DNA from: an uncultured bacterium
GTDB taxonomy: Bacteria; Planctomycetota; GCA-002687715
Length of the DNA stretch: 64,000 nucleotides
Direction: 5' to 3'
NCBI GenBank assembly: GCA_902826835.1
Contig: CADEGH010000004.1
Coordinates: 232,370-296,369, forward strand
The stretch's first letter is position 1. Every line of letters starts with the position of its first letter. Shown here piece by piece: positions 15,881 through 24,707 of the stretch. The position numbers and the translations under genes were made by a program. Below the pieces are notes generated by a model. It worked only from the letters and a program-made list of their open reading frames with translations. It did not search any database and was not told the origin of the DNA.

Positions 15881-17608
15881 GTGAGCCATTTCGCACGCAT
15901 CATCTTCGTTCTTACCCTCCTCGCCAGTTTCGGCTTCGCCCACGGCGGGTCCTACCGAGGTCCGACTCCGGGCGGAGGAAACCGCAACCCGGGCGGCAGT
16001 GGAACCCCCGGCCCCGGATCTCGGGGGGGAGCCGGGAACACCACCCAGGGGCGGGACCTCCGGCAGTGGGAAAGTTGGTGGTCCCTCAACAAGGAGGACT
16101 GGTTCCCGACCCGTGGGGTCGCCCGCCTCACCGTCGGCGGCGACGACAGCGGATACGCCGTCGTCGGGCCACGAGCTCCCACCGCGGAAGAAGTCGCCCG
16201 GGACATCCTGCCCCTGCTGCGCGAACTGTTGGCAAAAGAGCGCGATCCCAACATTCGTGACGCTGCAGCCTTGGCGCTGGGCAAAGTCGGCGGCGACGCG
16301 GAAGTCGATCTGTTGGCCAAACTCCTCGGCGACAAAGAACGGACCGTGCGGGAGGCCTCGATTCTCGGACTCGGGCTCCTCCGGGTGGAGCGCGCGGAAA
16401 AAGTGTTGGAGGGTCTCGCCAAAGACACCGGTCGCCCCGCGAGGGAACGCGGCCTGGCCATCGAAGCCCTTGCCCTGTCGGCCGGAAGCGTCGCCAAGGC
16501 CTTCCTCACCGACGGCCTCGGCACCACCCAACCCCTCCAAAGAGCTCGCGGTGGCGACCTCGAAAGCCTCCGCGCAATCGGGGTCGGCCTGATCGGCAAG
16601 AACGACTTGGCTCCTCCCCGCTCGGCCCCTCGAACCTGCGCAGAAACCGGGTTCCTCGTGGCCGGAATCGACAAGGACTTGGTGAAGGAATCGGACTTTC
16701 TGGCCTTGGCTTACGCTGCGCTGGCCAAGACGCGCGACCCCCTCGCCGAGCCCGTGGTGATGCGCGGTCTTTTGCACCCGAAGGCCTCGGTCAGGGCCGG
16801 CGCGGCGATCGCGGCGGGCCGTGTGCTCGCCAATCCCGACGGCAAGCGTGTGCGCGAACTCCAGGCACTCCTCGCCAACGAAGGAGACGCCTTTACCTGG
16901 CGACTCTTGGTCATGTCGATCGGGCGCATGGGGGGTGACGGAGCCAAACAAATCTTGCGGGGCGTGCATCAAGGCAGCGACCAGCAAAATCGGGCGTTTG
17001 CGGCGCTGGCGCTCGGAGTTGCCCACGACAAGGATTCCCTTCCTACCCTTCGGCAAGGTCTCGCATCGGCGAACGACTCGAGTTTGACCGGAGCCTATGC
17101 AATTGCCCTATCCTTGATCGGGGACCCGGCGGACACGGGGCTCCTCCTTCGAGTCTTGGAGGAAAAAAAGGACCCCTTCGTGCAATCGCACGTGATCCAG
17201 GGCCTGATCGTCCGCCAAGACCCGGCCGCCATCTCCGCGGTCGAGGCCATCCTGGTTCGGTCCAAGAATCCCGAGGTTCAGGCCGCGGCGGGTTTGTTTT
17301 TGGGACTGCTCGGGAACGAGTCCACCACGAACACGCTGCTCGCCCTGCTGGAACAATCCGGCACGCTGTCGGTGCGTGCGGCGGTGGCCGCTGGACTCGG
17401 CCGCCGCGGCGACAAGTCCGCGATTGATCCACTCGCGGCCTTCGCGAAAAATCCGACCAAGCCCGATTTCGCCCGCGCCTTCGCGGTGGCGGCCCTGGGC
17501 ATTCTCGGCGACAAGTCGCCCGCGCTGCCCCCGTTCGCACGCTTCGCCATCGACGCGCACTATGGGGTTCGCCACGAGGTTCTCGAAGAATTGCGGGACA
17601 TCCTCTAA
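15881..17608 (+). CDS. Secreted HEAT-repeat protein
   Basis: A 575-residue exported protein. The GTG at 15881 is chosen because GGGAG lies about 8 nt upstream and a signal peptide (FARIIFVLTLLASFGFAHG) follows; an earlier ATG would add a Pro/Arg-rich stretch and bury the signal. A Gly/Pro-rich linker (about 25-55) precedes at least eight HEAT or PBS-lyase-like helical repeats (NIRDAAALALGKVGGD, ASVRAGAAIAAGRVL). Such solenoids mediate protein contacts. No catalytic domain is visible; the role is unknown. Confidence 0.8.
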   Translation: MSHFARIIFVLTLLASFGFAHGGSYRGPTPGGGNRNPGGSGTPGPGSRGGAGNTTQGRDLRQWESWWSLNKEDWFPTRGVARLTVGGDDSGYAVVGPRAPTAEEVARDILPLLRELLAKERDPNIRDAAALALGKVGGDAEVDLLAKLLGDKERTVREASILGLGLLRVERAEKVLEGLAKDTGRPARERGLAIEALALSAGSVAKAFLTDGLGTTQPLQRARGGDLESLRAIGVGLIGKNDLAPPRSAPRTCAETGFLVAGIDKDLVKESDFLALAYAALAKTRDPLAEPVVMRGLLHPKASVRAGAAIAAGRVLANPDGKRVRELQALLANEGDAFTWRLLVMSIGRMGGDGAKQILRGVHQGSDQQNRAFAALALGVAHDKDSLPTLRQGLASANDSSLTGAYAIALSLIGDPADTGLLLRVLEEKKDPFVQSHVIQGLIVRQDPAAISAVEAILVRSKNPEVQAAAGLFLGLLGNESTTNTLLALLEQSGTLSVRAAVAAGLGRRGDKSAIDPLAAFAKNPTKPDFARAFAVAALGILGDKSPALPPFARFAIDAHYGVRHEVLEELRDIL

Positions 17609-17681
17609 CCTCCGGGGAACGCCCGGACGATTCTCGACCCGCGTTGCGTCCAAGAGTGGGCACTCGACCCCGGTCCTCCCC

Positions 17682-19148
17682 ATGAAGAAGTTCACCTTCC
17701 TGTTATTCACCGCAGCGATGGCGGGCGCCCAAGCGCTCACCGCTCCTACCGAACTCGTCTGGGCCTTGGACGCGGGGATGCAAACCGCTCCGACGCCGGT
17801 CCTGCGTTTCTACTTACCGAACGGAGTGCAGCGAGGAACCGTCACCCCAGCAGGCGCCGGCGCGGCTCGAGGCTTTTGTTTCGACAGTTCCGGGTTTCTT
17901 TACCTGTGTCGGGGCGACGAGGTGCGCAAGCTCTCCCCCGCGGGCACGGACCTCGGCCAAGTGTTCACCGCCCCGGCGGGATTCACGGCCGCACAGGACG
18001 TGTTCGTGCGCAGCACCGGCGCCAACCCCTTGGTGGCCGTGGCCTTCGGAGCTTCGGCGAGCGGCTCGGGAATCGCGATCTACAACTCGTTGAACGGAGG
18101 GGCTCCGACCCGCGTGATCACCAGCGGTTCGTTGGCTCAACCCCGTCGCCTGATCATGCGCCGAGACGGTGCGGACGATTTCCTGTTCGTGCTGAGCCGC
18201 GACAACAACTTGCTCATGCGCGCCGACCTCTCGCTCGCCAATCCCACCCTCACGACTTTCTTCGACCTGTCGGCCAGCATGATCGGACCGATTGGCATGA
18301 CGTGGGACGCAGCCCGTGAGCGGTTCTTGATCGCCTCGGACTTCGGCCAGACAAATCTGATCGGAACCGTGCCCGCCAATCCGATGCCGAGTTTTGTCGC
18401 AGCATTCGGCTATCCACCGAGCTCCGCGGCGGGCCTGCGGGCACCGGCCGGAATGACGTTCGATCGCTACCGTCGCCTCTACATCGCCGGGCGAAACATG
18501 AACGGCGGCACGGCCGGCGTCTACGTGTTCGACGCCAACCAATCAGTGTCCCAGCCGGTCTTCCTCGCGCGCTTTCCGGCTGCCGGATCCCCCGCGCCGC
18601 TCAATATCGTCGACGTCGAAGTTCAGCCGACCGACATGGCGATCTGCGCTCCTCTGGAAGGCACGATCGGAGTGATGAACAACTTCGAGGTGAATCGATT
18701 CCTCGTGAGCTCCCAGTTCTACGCCGGCTATCCGTACGTGGCGGCGATGTCGCTCAATTGGCCGACCCGCTGTGTCCCGGATCTGGCTCCCGGTCTCTAC
18801 GTTCCCACGTTGCAGTTGCCGTCCCCCGACATCCGCGGACTGCCGTTTGGGGACGACATTTTTTTTCGAAGCTCCGCCGGCGTGGTCAATCCCATCGATG
18901 TGCCTCCCCTCGGCGGCCCCACTCTCCTGCCATTTTTCTCGTTCAGCGGCTTCGCCGGAACCCTGAACGCCGGCGGATTGGGCGAGTTCTCCATCACGCC
19001 CAATCTTCCGGTCTCCCTCGAGGGCACGCCTTTCAGTGTCGCGTTTGTCACCCTCGATCCCCTCCTTGCGGCCGGGATCGGGTACATCTCCCAACCGGTG
19101 TGTGTCACGCTTCGCCCCGCAGGCACGGCCGTGACGCTCTGTCCCTGA
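17682..19148 (+). CDS. Secreted propeller-like surface protein of unknown function
   Basis: A 488-residue protein that starts with a short signal peptide (MKKFTFLLFTAAMAGAQA); no ribosome-binding site is obvious (only CCTCCCC precedes). The middle has repeating blade-like units (FDSSGFLYLCRGDEVRKL, MTFDRYRRLYIAGRN) resembling NHL/SMP-30-type beta-propellers that may lack enzymatic residues. A beta-rich C-terminal domain of about 120 residues ends in a cysteine-containing tail. Its stop codon abuts the stop of the anti-sigma gene on the other strand, the two forming TGATCA. Confidence 0.7.
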   Translation: MKKFTFLLFTAAMAGAQALTAPTELVWALDAGMQTAPTPVLRFYLPNGVQRGTVTPAGAGAARGFCFDSSGFLYLCRGDEVRKLSPAGTDLGQVFTAPAGFTAAQDVFVRSTGANPLVAVAFGASASGSGIAIYNSLNGGAPTRVITSGSLAQPRRLIMRRDGADDFLFVLSRDNNLLMRADLSLANPTLTTFFDLSASMIGPIGMTWDAARERFLIASDFGQTNLIGTVPANPMPSFVAAFGYPPSSAAGLRAPAGMTFDRYRRLYIAGRNMNGGTAGVYVFDANQSVSQPVFLARFPAAGSPAPLNIVDVEVQPTDMAICAPLEGTIGVMNNFEVNRFLVSSQFYAGYPYVAAMSLNWPTRCVPDLAPGLYVPTLQLPSPDIRGLPFGDDIFFRSSAGVVNPIDVPPLGGPTLLPFFSFSGFAGTLNAGGLGEFSITPNLPVSLEGTPFSVAFVTLDPLLAAGIGYISQPVCVTLRPAGTAVTLCP

Positions 19149-20777
19149 TCAAAGCTGGCGCAAGCGCGCCAACGCGCGTTCGATCTCTCGCAAGAGCTCG
19201 GGCTCGATCGGAACCTGCGCCACGAACTCGAGGACCTCGATCGCCTTCCTGGTTCCCATGCGACCGAGGAGGCTCACGATCTCGGTCTTGGAATGCACCG
19301 AGAGCCGAGGCGAAGTGAGGGCCTTCACCAAGATGGGCCCCACCCGATCGGAAGGACCGGCGAGGAGTCGCGACAGAATGCGCATGCGCGCGCGGCCCGA
19401 GAGGACCGGCCGATCGAAAAACGACTCGAGCCAAGCCAAGGGCTCGCCGACGTCGCCGAGTCGGACCAAGGCCCCGGCGGCCGCCAGGCGTACCGACTCG
19501 TCGCTCGATTCGCGGAAATGCGCGACAAACAGATCCCTGAGCGACGGATCATCGTGGCTCGCCAGCGCTTCGATCGCCTGGGGCCGGGTTTCTTTGTCCA
19601 CGGTGGAGAGAGCGTCGACCAGCGCTTGTTTCGCCACTGCGGAACGCAGCGCGCCGAGCAGCATGAATCCCGCGCGGCGTCGCTCGGAGCTGCTGCCGGA
19701 CGCCCAGAGCGTGGCGTGAACGGCTTCCACCGCTTCGGCTTCGCGGCCCGTCGACGCCCGGGCCGCCGCGCGAACCAGGGTTCCGAGTTCCATGCGGCGG
19801 GGACCGTGCGCGACTTCCGAGAGCTCACCCACAGATTGGAACAAGTCCCGCAGCGTCAGGTTGTCCGCCACCGCGTGCTTGCGCCGCAAGGTTTCGTTTT
19901 CGAGGCGGATGCGCGAGTTCTCGGCCAGAAGTTCGCCCAATTCGGCCTCGAGCTGTTCCTTCGTCTGCTGGTCGCGTTCCGTGGCCTCGAACGCCTCCTC
20001 GCGAGTCACCACGACCAGGGCTTCGTTCGAGCTGAGTTCATCCAAACGGGCGAGCGCACTGCCCACGCCGGATTCCCAGGCCGCGCTCAGGACGTGTGCG
20101 TCCCCGAGAGGGAGCGAATCGACTTCGGCGGACCCTCGACGGACCGTGGCGCTCCCACTCGTCGGCGTCAGGATCGAAAAGGGCCGGCCCCCCACTCCGG
20201 CCGACAGAAGGGAGCCCTGGCCACGGGCCAAAAGCCGCGCACTCGCGCAGGGCACGTGGAATTGTAGTTCGCTCGCGGTGGCGTCGTAGCTGAGGGCCCC
20301 CGCCAAGAGTTCGAGCGTGCCATCGGGCTGCACCCCCAGCCTCGAATTGGCGCTCAGAGTGACCATTCCGCCGGAGGGGCCGCGGAGCGCCAACGACCGA
20401 TCGGACGGCGCGACCCAGTGCGCCTGCTCGGTCGCAAGGGCCAGGTCGGGTCGAGCGTGCGCCCCGTCCTCGCGCTCGACGCGGCGACCCTGGTCGAAGG
20501 CCAAAAAGCCGATCGAGAGCAGGACCGCGGCCGCAGCGGCCCAAGGAATGGCGCGCCGGAATGCCGGCCTCGCCGCGGAATTCCGGTCATCGCCGGCCCG
20601 GAGCCGCGGCAGCGAGGCCAGGATCAGTCGTTCGAGGGCGGGGCCGCCTTCGAAACGGGATCGGCAATCGGCGCACAATTCGAGATGATCGAGGCAGGCC
20701 GCCGCCTCCGGCCCGACCAACTCGCCGTCGAGCAAGAGCTCTTCGCGTTCACCGACTTCGCGGCAGGTGAGTTTCAC
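19149..20777 (-). CDS. Composite anti-sigma factor: zinc finger, membrane span, FecR-like domain, coiled coil, HEAT repeats
   Basis: A 542-residue membrane protein. The GTG at 20777 overlaps the sigma factor stop (GTGA). Domains in order: a ZAS-type zinc motif (H31-x3-C35-x2-C38) that would bind the ECF sigma factor in the cytoplasm; one membrane helix near 75-95 (PWAAAAAVLLSIGFLAF); a FecR-like beta domain (about 125-225); a coiled coil (about 255-300, EQLEAELGELLAEN); and HEAT-like repeats to the end. The outer domains would sense an envelope signal or protein partner. Ordinary anti-sigma factors are far shorter. Confidence 0.75.
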   Translation of the reverse strand: MKLTCREVGEREELLLDGELVGPEAAACLDHLELCADCRSRFEGGPALERLILASLPRLRAGDDRNSAARPAFRRAIPWAAAAAVLLSIGFLAFDQGRRVEREDGAHARPDLALATEQAHWVAPSDRSLALRGPSGGMVTLSANSRLGVQPDGTLELLAGALSYDATASELQFHVPCASARLLARGQGSLLSAGVGGRPFSILTPTSGSATVRRGSAEVDSLPLGDAHVLSAAWESGVGSALARLDELSSNEALVVVTREEAFEATERDQQTKEQLEAELGELLAENSRIRLENETLRRKHAVADNLTLRDLFQSVGELSEVAHGPRRMELGTLVRAAARASTGREAEAVEAVHATLWASGSSSERRRAGFMLLGALRSAVAKQALVDALSTVDKETRPQAIEALASHDDPSLRDLFVAHFRESSDESVRLAAAGALVRLGDVGEPLAWLESFFDRPVLSGRARMRILSRLLAGPSDRVGPILVKALTSPRLSVHSKTEIVSLLGRMGTRKAIEVLEFVAQVPIEPELLREIERALARLRQL

Positions 20778-21325
20778 GGCAAATCCAATTCCTGCCTCAG
20801 GCGATCCTTGGCACGAAACAAGACCATCGACACGGTGTTGGGAGACGACCCGAGACGACGGGCAATCTCCTTGCATTCGAGACCGTCTTGGAAGCGCATC
20901 TTCAGGATGTCCCGATAGCGCTCGGGCAGGCTGCCGATCGCGCGCTGGAGCAAACTGATCTCCTCGTTCTTGACGGCCTGATCCAACAGCGAGCCTTCCG
21001 AGGCGGGAGTCTTCGACTCCATCGCCTCTTCACCGGGTTGAACTTCGCGTCGCCGCTTACGATGCGCCGAGATCGCGAGGTTGATGCCGATTCGAAAGAA
21101 CCAGGTGGAGAACCGGTGCTCGTCGGAGTACCGGTCGAGATTCACGAAGGCCTTGTAGATCGCCTCCTGAGCGAGCTCGTTCGCGCGGTCGTGATCTTTC
21201 ACGTACCCTCGCAACAGAGCTTCCAAGGAGGATTGGTAGCGCAGCACCAGTTCCGCGAAGGCCGCACGGTCGTGGTTGCGGGCCCGGCTCAGGAGCTCCG
21301 TCTCTGAAGCAGGCTCGGCGCTCAC
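20774..21325 (-). CDS. ECF-type RNA polymerase sigma factor
   Basis: A 183-residue group IV sigma factor. Region 2 is clear (DRANELAQEAIYKAFVNLDRY, FSTWFFRIGINLAIS), as is the region 4 helix-turn-helix (LPERYRDILKMRFQDGLECKEIARRLG, TVSMVLFRAK). The GTG at 21325 begins just before region 2; the frame stays open upstream but without conserved sequence. It is translationally coupled to the anti-sigma gene, the usual arrangement. Target promoters cannot be deduced here. Confidence 0.92.
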   Translation of the reverse strand: MSAEPASETELLSRARNHDRAAFAELVLRYQSSLEALLRGYVKDHDRANELAQEAIYKAFVNLDRYSDEHRFSTWFFRIGINLAISAHRKRRREVQPGEEAMESKTPASEGSLLDQAVKNEEISLLQRAIGSLPERYRDILKMRFQDGLECKEIARRLGSSPNTVSMVLFRAKDRLRQELDLP

Positions 21326-21453
21326 GGGGCTCTTACGCCCAGAGTGCCCCGGGCTTTCAGGGATCCTTCCGGATTCGACGCCCTGGATCAGAGCGGGCGG
21401 AACCCCCGCAAGCGCGATCGGAATTGCGGGTTTTGTCCGCTTTGATCCAAAGC

Positions 21454-22476
21454 TCACGGGACCGCGATCCGGGCCCGCATCCTTCGCCTTTGGGCGTGCT
21501 CCCGGCAGAATTCCCGGAACGCCTCCCGGGTCGGACGGATGAGGTACCCGAGCTCGGCCTGGGCCTTGCGACTGGAAAAGGCCCAGTCGCTGAGCATCGC
21601 CCGGCCTCCCCCGGCGGTCAAAATCGGCCGGCGATTCTGCAGCCAATCCCACCCGTGGAGGAGCGAGAGGCCAAGGCCGAGCCAGGCGCCGGGGATGCGA
21701 GGCGGTAGCCCCGGAAGGGCCAGGGCATCTCGCATCTCGGGCAACAGTTCGTCGAAACCGACGTTTTCGCCCCCGAGAATCCACTCCCCGTGCCTGGACC
21801 CTCGCTCGAGGGCCAAGACGTGACCACGCGCCACATCCTGAACGTGGGCGAGGCACCACCTCTGACCAGACATCTTGGGGAGAGCGGGGTAGCGGCCTTC
21901 CGCCAGGAGGTCCATGACCCGCGCCAAGTAGTTGCCGTCGGTCAAAGGGCCCGGGCCGAAGAGTGCGCCAGGAAAAACGACGCGGAGATCGTTGCTCGTG
22001 GTGCGGGCCTTGCGCACCAGATCGAGCGCCGTCGCCTTGGTTTGTTGGTAGTCGAGAGTCAGCGCGCCGGGCGGCCGGCGGGTAGCCTCGTTTCCCTCTT
22101 TTAATCCATCGGTCGGACCGAGCACCATGACGGTGCTCGTGACCACCACGACCTTCGTACGCGCCCGGGCGGCCGCGGCCAGAGTCTCCCGAGTCGCTAC
22201 GACATTTCCGAGCTCGAATGCCGATCGCTCAGGGGCCCAATCGGCCGCCAACCCAGCCACGTGGAGGAGCGCGTCTGCGCCCTCCAAGGCCGAGTCCAGC
22301 GCTCCTGCGGAGACCAGGTCGCCAACCAAGGCATCCACCCGACCCTGCAAGTGGTGAGGAAGGCGTGCCGGATCCCGCACGCTGACCCGAACGCGATAAC
22401 CCGAATCAAGGAGCTCGGTGGCAACGGCGGAGCCGAGGTAGCCCGTCGCGCCGGTGAGTGTGACCAAGGGAGCCAT
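21454..22476 (-). CDS. NAD-dependent epimerase/dehydratase family protein
   Basis: A 340-residue extended short-chain dehydrogenase. The nucleotide-binding TGATGYLGS lies at the N-terminus and the catalytic Y-x3-K is in LDYQQTK. The start at 22476 puts the Rossmann strand seven residues in; a TTG at 22512 is possible. It resembles dihydroflavonol reductase/HpnA-type reductases acting on isoprenoid, sterol or sugar substrates. It is the last gene of the long minus-strand cluster, downstream of ubiA-like and kinase-like genes, so an isoprenoid-derived substrate is a reasonable guess. Confidence 0.8.
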   Translation of the reverse strand: MAPLVTLTGATGYLGSAVATELLDSGYRVRVSVRDPARLPHHLQGRVDALVGDLVSAGALDSALEGADALLHVAGLAADWAPERSAFELGNVVATRETLAAAARARTKVVVVTSTVMVLGPTDGLKEGNEATRRPPGALTLDYQQTKATALDLVRKARTTSNDLRVVFPGALFGPGPLTDGNYLARVMDLLAEGRYPALPKMSGQRWCLAHVQDVARGHVLALERGSRHGEWILGGENVGFDELLPEMRDALALPGLPPRIPGAWLGLGLSLLHGWDWLQNRRPILTAGGGRAMLSDWAFSSRKAQAELGYLIRPTREAFREFCREHAQRRRMRARIAVP

Positions 22477-22521
22477 CACCAGGAAGGTGGCGTAAATCGG
22501 TCGGCGGGTCAAGGCCGCGAG

Positions 22522-23448
22522 TCACGATCTCAGAAAGTAGAGGACCGCGATTCCCACCTGGGCCACCATCATGAGCCAGTATAGATGCCGCCACGCCGCT
22601 GCCCCGGGCCCTCGCTCGTGGAGCTCTCGCGCACGCCGTACGAGATTGGTCGCCGCGAACGCCCCGAGGACGGCGAGCCCGGCGAACAGCCAGGCGCCTG
22701 CGGCGCGGGGGATCGACAGAATCGGATCGGAGTCGGCGGGCCCGACGACCATCAAGAAGCCAAGCAGCCAGGGCAACACGTAGAAGGGCGCAATCATGCG
22801 AGCCGCCCGCTCGGCACCCCACCTCAAGGGAAGGCTCAGGACCCCATCGGCCCGATCCCCCTCGACGTCCGCGAAGTCCTTGATGCTGGCTACACCAAGT
22901 ACGAAGAGGAAAAAAATCCCCGCCAAGCACCACGGCTCCGAGTCACTGAAGACCGGTGCGAGCGTGGCCCATCCGGCGACTTTGAGCAGCCCACCCCGAG
23001 GAATGGCAATGACGAGGGGCGCCGCCCACCAAATTCGACGCCACCGCAGGGGCGGAGCCGAGTAAGCCCAGGTCAGGAACGCGGTGAGCAAGACGATCAC
23101 CAACAGCTCCGGCGAACCCGCGGGCTGAATTGCGGCGGCGAGTGCGAGGCTCGCGGCATAGAGACCGAGGGTCAAGAATTGAGCGGAGCGGATGGTCATC
23201 CGCCCGGATGGAAGCACCCGGTCCGGACGGTTGATGCGGTCGATTCGCAGGTCACAAATCTGATTCAGGACATTGCTGGCGGCATTCAACAGCGCCGCCA
23301 TGACCGCCCCGAGGACTACGGACATGACCGCGTCGGTCGGCTCGAGGCGGGACCGCCCGGAACCCCACGCTGACAATGCTCCGGACACCATGCCCAAGAG
23401 AGGGGGAAACAACGTAAATGGGCGAGTGATTTCGAGCCAGCGATTCAT
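22522..23448 (-). CDS. UbiA-family prenyltransferase
   Basis: A 308-residue integral membrane enzyme with about nine helices. Both Asp-rich motifs are present: N62-x3-D66-x3-D70 followed by NRPDRVLPSG, and KDFADVEGDRADG near 191-203. These bind Mg-prenyl diphosphate. The family attaches prenyl chains to aromatic rings, tetrapyrroles or glycerol lipids; the NRPDR-LPSG form is shared by several branches, including chlorophyll/tocopherol and archaeal-lipid types. The gene follows DUF92 after 6 bp and a phytol-kinase-like gene, suggesting that its prenyl donor is made by those two. Confidence 0.88.
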   Translation of the reverse strand: MNRWLEITRPFTLFPPLLGMVSGALSAWGSGRSRLEPTDAVMSVVLGAVMAALLNAASNVLNQICDLRIDRINRPDRVLPSGRMTIRSAQFLTLGLYAASLALAAAIQPAGSPELLVIVLLTAFLTWAYSAPPLRWRRIWWAAPLVIAIPRGGLLKVAGWATLAPVFSDSEPWCLAGIFFLFVLGVASIKDFADVEGDRADGVLSLPLRWGAERAARMIAPFYVLPWLLGFLMVVGPADSDPILSIPRAAGAWLFAGLAVLGAFAATNLVRRARELHERGPGAAAWRHLYWLMMVAQVGIAVLYFLRS

Positions 23449-23454
23449 GGCGAT

Positions 23455-24159
23455 TCAAACTCCCACGCCATGCAGGCAGAGTCCCAACGCTCCGCCCGAT
23501 CCACTCGCCAGAAAATTGGTGATCACATTTCCCCACGCGCGGGAAAATCGTGATTCGATCGTTGCGCCGAGCAGGCTGTCGACGAGATTGCCGCCAAACG
23601 CACCCACGGCTACGGCAATTCCCAATCCGGCATCGCTCCCGCCGAAGCCGGCGATAGCCCCCATGACGGCAGCCGCAATCAGGCTCGCTCCGGTGCCGAG
23701 CCAGGACATTCCGCCGTCGACCCCGGGCGGAACGGGAGGTCCGAACAGCAGGCGTCGGGGCGGGCGATTGGACAAAAGCCCGATCTCCCCCGCAACCGTG
23801 TCGGAGAGTGAGGCGCCCAGTGCCGCCAATCCCGCGACGAGCCCCCCGGGGACGGGAAGCAGCACCAGAAAGGCCGCGGCCGCCCCGGCATTCGCCCAAG
23901 CCGACGCCGCTCCTCGCCTTCCCGCGTGGTCCTCGGCCGCCCCCAGGCGACGCTTGCGTTCGTAACCGATCCTCGTCGAGGCGGAGCCGAGAATCACCAA
24001 GGCTGCAAATCCGGCCAACGCGAGCTCGCCACCGAACTTGGCAAAGAGGGCCGCGAGTACGCCCCCCGAAAGGGCTCCGCTCAGCGTCACGGTCCGTCCG
24101 GCACCGGCGGCTCCCACCAGCGCCAAGCCCAAGACCACCGCCTCGATGGTGGAATTCAC
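23455..24159 (-). CDS. DUF92 membrane protein (VTE6 phytyl-phosphate-kinase-like)
   Basis: A 234-residue protein with about six helices. Family hallmarks: ERKRRLG (67-73), AGRRGAASAWANAG (79-92), DTVAGEIG (120-127) and PGVDGGMSWLGT (145-156). In plants the DUF92 protein VTE6 phosphorylates phytyl phosphate to phytyl diphosphate; bacterial members are mostly uncharacterised. The GTG start at 24159 overlaps the stop of the kinase-like gene (GTGA). Its position between a VTE5-like kinase and a UbiA prenyltransferase supports the same second phosphorylation step here, but this is inference. Confidence 0.82.
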   Translation of the reverse strand: MNSTIEAVVLGLALVGAAGAGRTVTLSGALSGGVLAALFAKFGGELALAGFAALVILGSASTRIGYERKRRLGAAEDHAGRRGAASAWANAGAAAAFLVLLPVPGGLVAGLAALGASLSDTVAGEIGLLSNRPPRRLLFGPPVPPGVDGGMSWLGTGASLIAAAVMGAIAGFGGSDAGLGIAVAVGAFGGNLVDSLLGATIESRFSRAWGNVITNFLASGSGGALGLCLHGVGV

Positions 24160-24707
24160 GCGAGGCTCCCGGAGGCGACTAAAAATCCGAGGGCAGCCCC
24201 GAAAGGCACGGTGTAATTATCGTCGAGAGGTGAAGGAGCGCTGTCTCCTATCATTCCGCCCACCGCCGCCCCGAGCGCACTCGGCCAGGGCATGAGAAAA
24301 CACAGGACGAGGCCGGCCGCGGCTAGCGCCCCCGCGCTTCCGAGTACGGACTTGTTCTTGCTCCAGGGCCAACGAGGAACCGTGAGCACCGAACCGATGA
24401 TCGGAGCGAGTCCGTCGCCCACCGCGAGGGCAATCCAACCCGCTTGGGCCAACGCAAAATCGTCGCGGGCCCAGAGCACCAAGCCGAGCACAACCGCGGG
24501 ATAGATCACGAGCCCTCGGTGCCCGGACTGATCCCCGTCCCTGAGCAACCAGCGCGTGCTCGCCCACCGAGGCAAGACCAACCAATTGAACAGAATTGCC
24601 GAACCGCACAGCAGCGCCACCACTTCGTAACCGAGAATCGGCAGGAGGAACGCTCCGCTCCCCAGAGCGATGTGTAGGCCTCGGCGCGCCCACTCCCTGC
24701 CGCTCAT
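24156..24707 (-). CDS. Phytol/dolichol kinase-like membrane protein (VTE5/SEC59 family)
   Basis: A 183-residue membrane protein. The ATG at 24707 overlaps the preceding stop (ATGA). It carries the CTP-dependent polyprenol kinase motifs: AVGDGLAPIIG (D98), SKNKSVLGS (K117, K119) and DDNYTVPF (162-169). SEC59 phosphorylates dolichol, and VTE5 phosphorylates phytol, using CTP. It is shorter than the eukaryotic enzymes but typical for bacterial and archaeal homologues. Related cytidylyltransferases such as CdsA/CarS share the fold and are the main alternative. Confidence 0.8.
   Translation of the reverse strand: MSGREWARRGLHIALGSGAFLLPILGYEVVALLCGSAILFNWLVLPRWASTRWLLRDGDQSGHRGLVIYPAVVLGLVLWARDDFALAQAGWIALAVGDGLAPIIGSVLTVPRWPWSKNKSVLGSAGALAAAGLVLCFLMPWPSALGAAVGGMIGDSAPSPLDDNYTVPFGAALGFLVASGSLA

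Noticed and set aside
17376..17682. Longer start for the secreted propeller-like protein
   Set aside because: The extension overlaps the HEAT-repeat gene in another frame and would bury the signal peptide.
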